A stretch of DNA of 5,281 nucleotides from Gemmatimonadota bacterium (lineage in GTDB: Bacteria > Gemmatimonadota > Gemmatimonadetes > Gemmatimonadales > GWC2-71-9). The notes under the pieces were generated by a model that worked only from the letters and a program-made list of their open reading frames with translations, searched no databases and was not told where the DNA came from. Location of the stretch: the NCBI GenBank assembly GCA_003221075.1, contig QHUF01000105.1, forward strand, positions 1 to 5,281, in the 5' to 3' direction. Within the stretch, counting starts at the first letter, position 1. Each line of letters opens with the position of its first letter. Of this stretch, positions 3,684-5,281 are shown one piece after another. Both the position numbers and the translations under genes were made by a program.

Positions 3684-5281
3684 CCCTCTCTCTGAGCAGC
3701 CCGGTCAAATTCCTCAAAGGAGTTGGGCCCAAGCGGGCCGAAGCCCTCCAGCGCTTAGGCATCCGTACCGTCGGCGATCTCCTCTATCACGTTCCCCATC
3801 GATATCTCGACGCCACGACCGTCATGCCCCTCGCGCGAGCGGGGATTGGACAAGACGTCACGTGCGTCGGCCGCGTCGTCAGCACCGGTGTGCTGCCCAC
3901 TCGGCGGGGACTGCGCGTGTTTCGCGCCGTACTGAAGGACGACAGCGGACTGCTCGAGTGCGCCTGGCCGGGGCGTCCCTTTCTCGAGCGGCAGATCAAA
4001 AAGGGACAGTTGTTGCTGGTGACCGGACCAGTGCGCTACTACCACGGCAAACAAATCGTGCCGCGTGAGTTCATCGTCCTGGCGGAACCGGATGAGGGCG
4101 AAGGAACCGGGGACGCGGGACTCGTACTACCCGTTTATCCAGCCACCGAAGGCCTGACACATCGGCAGATTCGCGCCCTGGTGCAGCAACACTTGGACGA
4201 GCTCCTGGCGCTCGTCGCCGATCCGCATCCGCCGGCGTTCCGCGCCACGCATAATCTGATCGAGTTGCGACCCGCGCTCGAATTGATGCATCGCCCCAAA
4301 AAGGTCGAGGATGCCGAGCTGGGACGACGCCGACTGGCGTTCGACGAGCTGTTCGATCAGCAGCTGGTCCAAGCGCGCGCCCGGCACCTGGCCAAGCGTT
4401 CCCGGGCCGGGATTCGGTTCACACTCAAGCGCGAGCTCACGACGCGGCTCAAAGAACACCTGCCGTTCGAGCTGACGGGCGATCAACGCCACGCGGTCCG
4501 CGAGATCACCGACGACATGACCGCGCCGCTGCGAATGCACCGGCTGCTGATGGGCGATGTCGGGACGGGGAAGACGGTCGTCGCGCTGTTCGCGATGTTG
4601 CTCGCGGCCGAGAACGATTATCAGGCCGCGATCATGGCGCCGACCGAGCTCCTGGCGGAGCAGCATGGGGCGACGTTGACACGACTGCTCGAGCCGCTGG
4701 CGATCCGCCCGGAGCTGCTGCTCGGCCGCATGAGTGCGGCGGAGAAATCCGCGGTGCGGGAGCGTATCGCGAGTGGTGCGTCCAGAGTCGTCGTCGGCAC
4801 CCACGCGCTGATTCAGGAGTCGGTCACGTTCCGCCGATTGGGCCTCGCGGTGATCGACGAGCAGCATCGGTTCGGCGTCGAGCAGCGCGCCGCGCTGGTG
4901 GAGAAGGGCGACGCCCCCGACGTCCTGCTCCTGACCGCCACACCGATTCCCCGATCCCTCGCCCTCACCCTCTATGGTGATCTCGACGTCACGCAGCTGC
5001 GCGAGCGGCCGCCGGGCCGCGGCACGGTCAAGACGGCGCTCCGCACCGACGCGGCCCGAGCGAAGATCTATGAGTTCATCCGCAGCGAGTGTGCGGCGGG
5101 ACGGCAGGCCTATGTGATCTATCCGGTCATCGACGAATCGGAGCGGGCCGATCTCAAGGCCGCGACGACGATGGCGGCCAAGCTCGCCAAGACCTTCGCG
5201 GAATTCCGTGTCGGATTGGTGCACGGAAAACTGAAGGCCGAGGAGCGCGACGCGACGATGCGCGCGTTTCGCGACAACACC
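3680..5281 (+). CDS. recG: ATP-dependent DNA helicase RecG, 5' part (534 codons, runs off the window)
   Basis: RecG is a cytoplasmic double-strand DNA translocase that remodels stalled replication forks, Holliday junctions and R-loops. The visible part reads without interruption from the ATG at 3680 to the last base. An N-terminal KGVGPKRAEALQRLGI helix-hairpin segment (13-28) leads into a wedge/OB-fold region (about 57-134) and the L-V-L-P-V-Y-P-A-T-E-G-L stretch at 148-159. Helicase motifs follow: GDVGTGKT at 292-299 (Walker A), PTELLAEQH at 321-329, DEQHRFG at 393-399 (motif II in its RecG-typical DEQH form), TATPIPRSLAL at 419-429, QAYVIYPVIDESE at 476-488, and LVHGKLKAEERD at 513-524. 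About 150-170 residues, including the TRG motif and C-terminus, lie beyond the edge. A same-frame TAG at 3674-3676 makes this ATG the first possible start. No Shine-Dalgarno sequence is visible, and the ATG lies inside a heptamer unit. Confidence 0.96.
   Translation, partial: MALSLSSPVKFLKGVGPKRAEALQRLGIRTVGDLLYHVPHRYLDATTVMPLARAGIGQDVTCVGRVVSTGVLPTRRGLRVFRAVLKDDSGLLECAWPGRPFLERQIKKGQLLLVTGPVRYYHGKQIVPREFIVLAEPDEGEGTGDAGLVLPVYPATEGLTHRQIRALVQQHLDELLALVADPHPPAFRATHNLIELRPALELMHRPKKVEDAELGRRRLAFDELFDQQLVQARARHLAKRSRAGIRFTLKRELTTRLKEHLPFELTGDQRHAVREITDDMTAPLRMHRLLMGDVGTGKTVVALFAMLLAAENDYQAAIMAPTELLAEQHGATLTRLLEPLAIRPELLLGRMSAAEKSAVRERIASGASRVVVGTHALIQESVTFRRLGLAVIDEQHRFGVEQRAALVEKGDAPDVLLLTATPIPRSLALTLYGDLDVTQLRERPPGRGTVKTALRTDAARAKIYEFIRSECAAGRQAYVIYPVIDESERADLKAATTMAAKLAKTFAEFRVGLVHGKLKAEERDATMRAFRDNT
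4096..4123 (+). repeat. Weak heptamer-like patch in a recG linker
   Basis: Units can be read as GGGCGAA (4096), GGAACCG (4103), GGGACGC (4110) and GGGACTC (4117), similar in type and total length to the arrays in the VWA gene, but more decayed and with only three G3 runs. It encodes Gly/Glu-rich residues about 139-148, between the OB-fold region and the conserved L-P-V-Y-P strand, a place where RecG proteins vary in length. In GC-rich coding DNA this could be chance. Confidence 0.3.

Noticed and set aside
4127..5224. Long open frame on the minus strand (365 codons)
   Set aside because: It lies fully inside recG, antisense to conserved helicase motifs. Its product is rich in Arg, His and Gln without recognisable domains, as expected of a shadow frame in GC-rich DNA.

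Overview
This is a GC-rich stretch (by eye roughly two thirds G+C) in which every convincing gene lies on the + strand and the genes are packed almost end to end. The order is: the 3' end of an M23 (LytM-type) peptidase, a HisA-like isomerase, a membrane-anchored VWA-domain protein of no named family, the SRP receptor FtsY, and the first 534 codons of RecG, which runs off the right edge. FtsY and RecG are universal bacterial housekeeping genes, so this is chromosome rather than plasmid, phage or island. Nothing here names the phylum firmly. Gene style, composition and the VWA protein would suit Gemmatimonadota or a similar high-GC Gram-negative lineage, but that is a low-confidence guess.

Layout: 2-340 peptidase tail; 341-349 a 9-nt gap inside a perfect 8-bp hairpin that holds both the peptidase stop and the GTG start of the next gene; 350-1036 hisA-like; 1024-2766 VWA protein, overlapping hisA by 13 nt; 2766-3608 ftsY, whose ATG shares one base with the preceding TGA (TGATG); 3609-3679 a spacer filled by heptamer repeats that fold into a long imperfect hairpin; 3680-5281 recG. 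There is no gene-free stretch above 300 bases, and I saw no tRNA, rRNA, IS, CRISPR array, clear promoter or intrinsic terminator. Overlaps and spacing suggest one polycistronic unit at least from the peptidase to ftsY. The products belong to different processes (cell wall, histidine synthesis, an unknown envelope function, membrane protein targeting, replication fork repair), so the cluster is not one obvious pathway.

The most unusual signal lies at the DNA level. Short arrays with a 7-base period occur repeatedly. Three are inside the VWA coding sequence (1510-1537, 1633-1660, 2341-2368), each four units or 28 nt long, each unit carrying a GGG (or CCC) run, so that each fits the classical G-quadruplex pattern. 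They are not expected by-products of peptide repeats, because 7 is not a multiple of 3 and the encoded residues do not repeat. A fourth array of a different heptamer family (CCRTCWG-like and its complement) fills the ftsY-recG gap in two opposed halves and contains the recG start codon. A weaker fifth patch lies in a variable linker of recG. I see no defence system, toxin-antitoxin pair or other new multi-gene system here; the heptamer arrays are what deserve follow-up.
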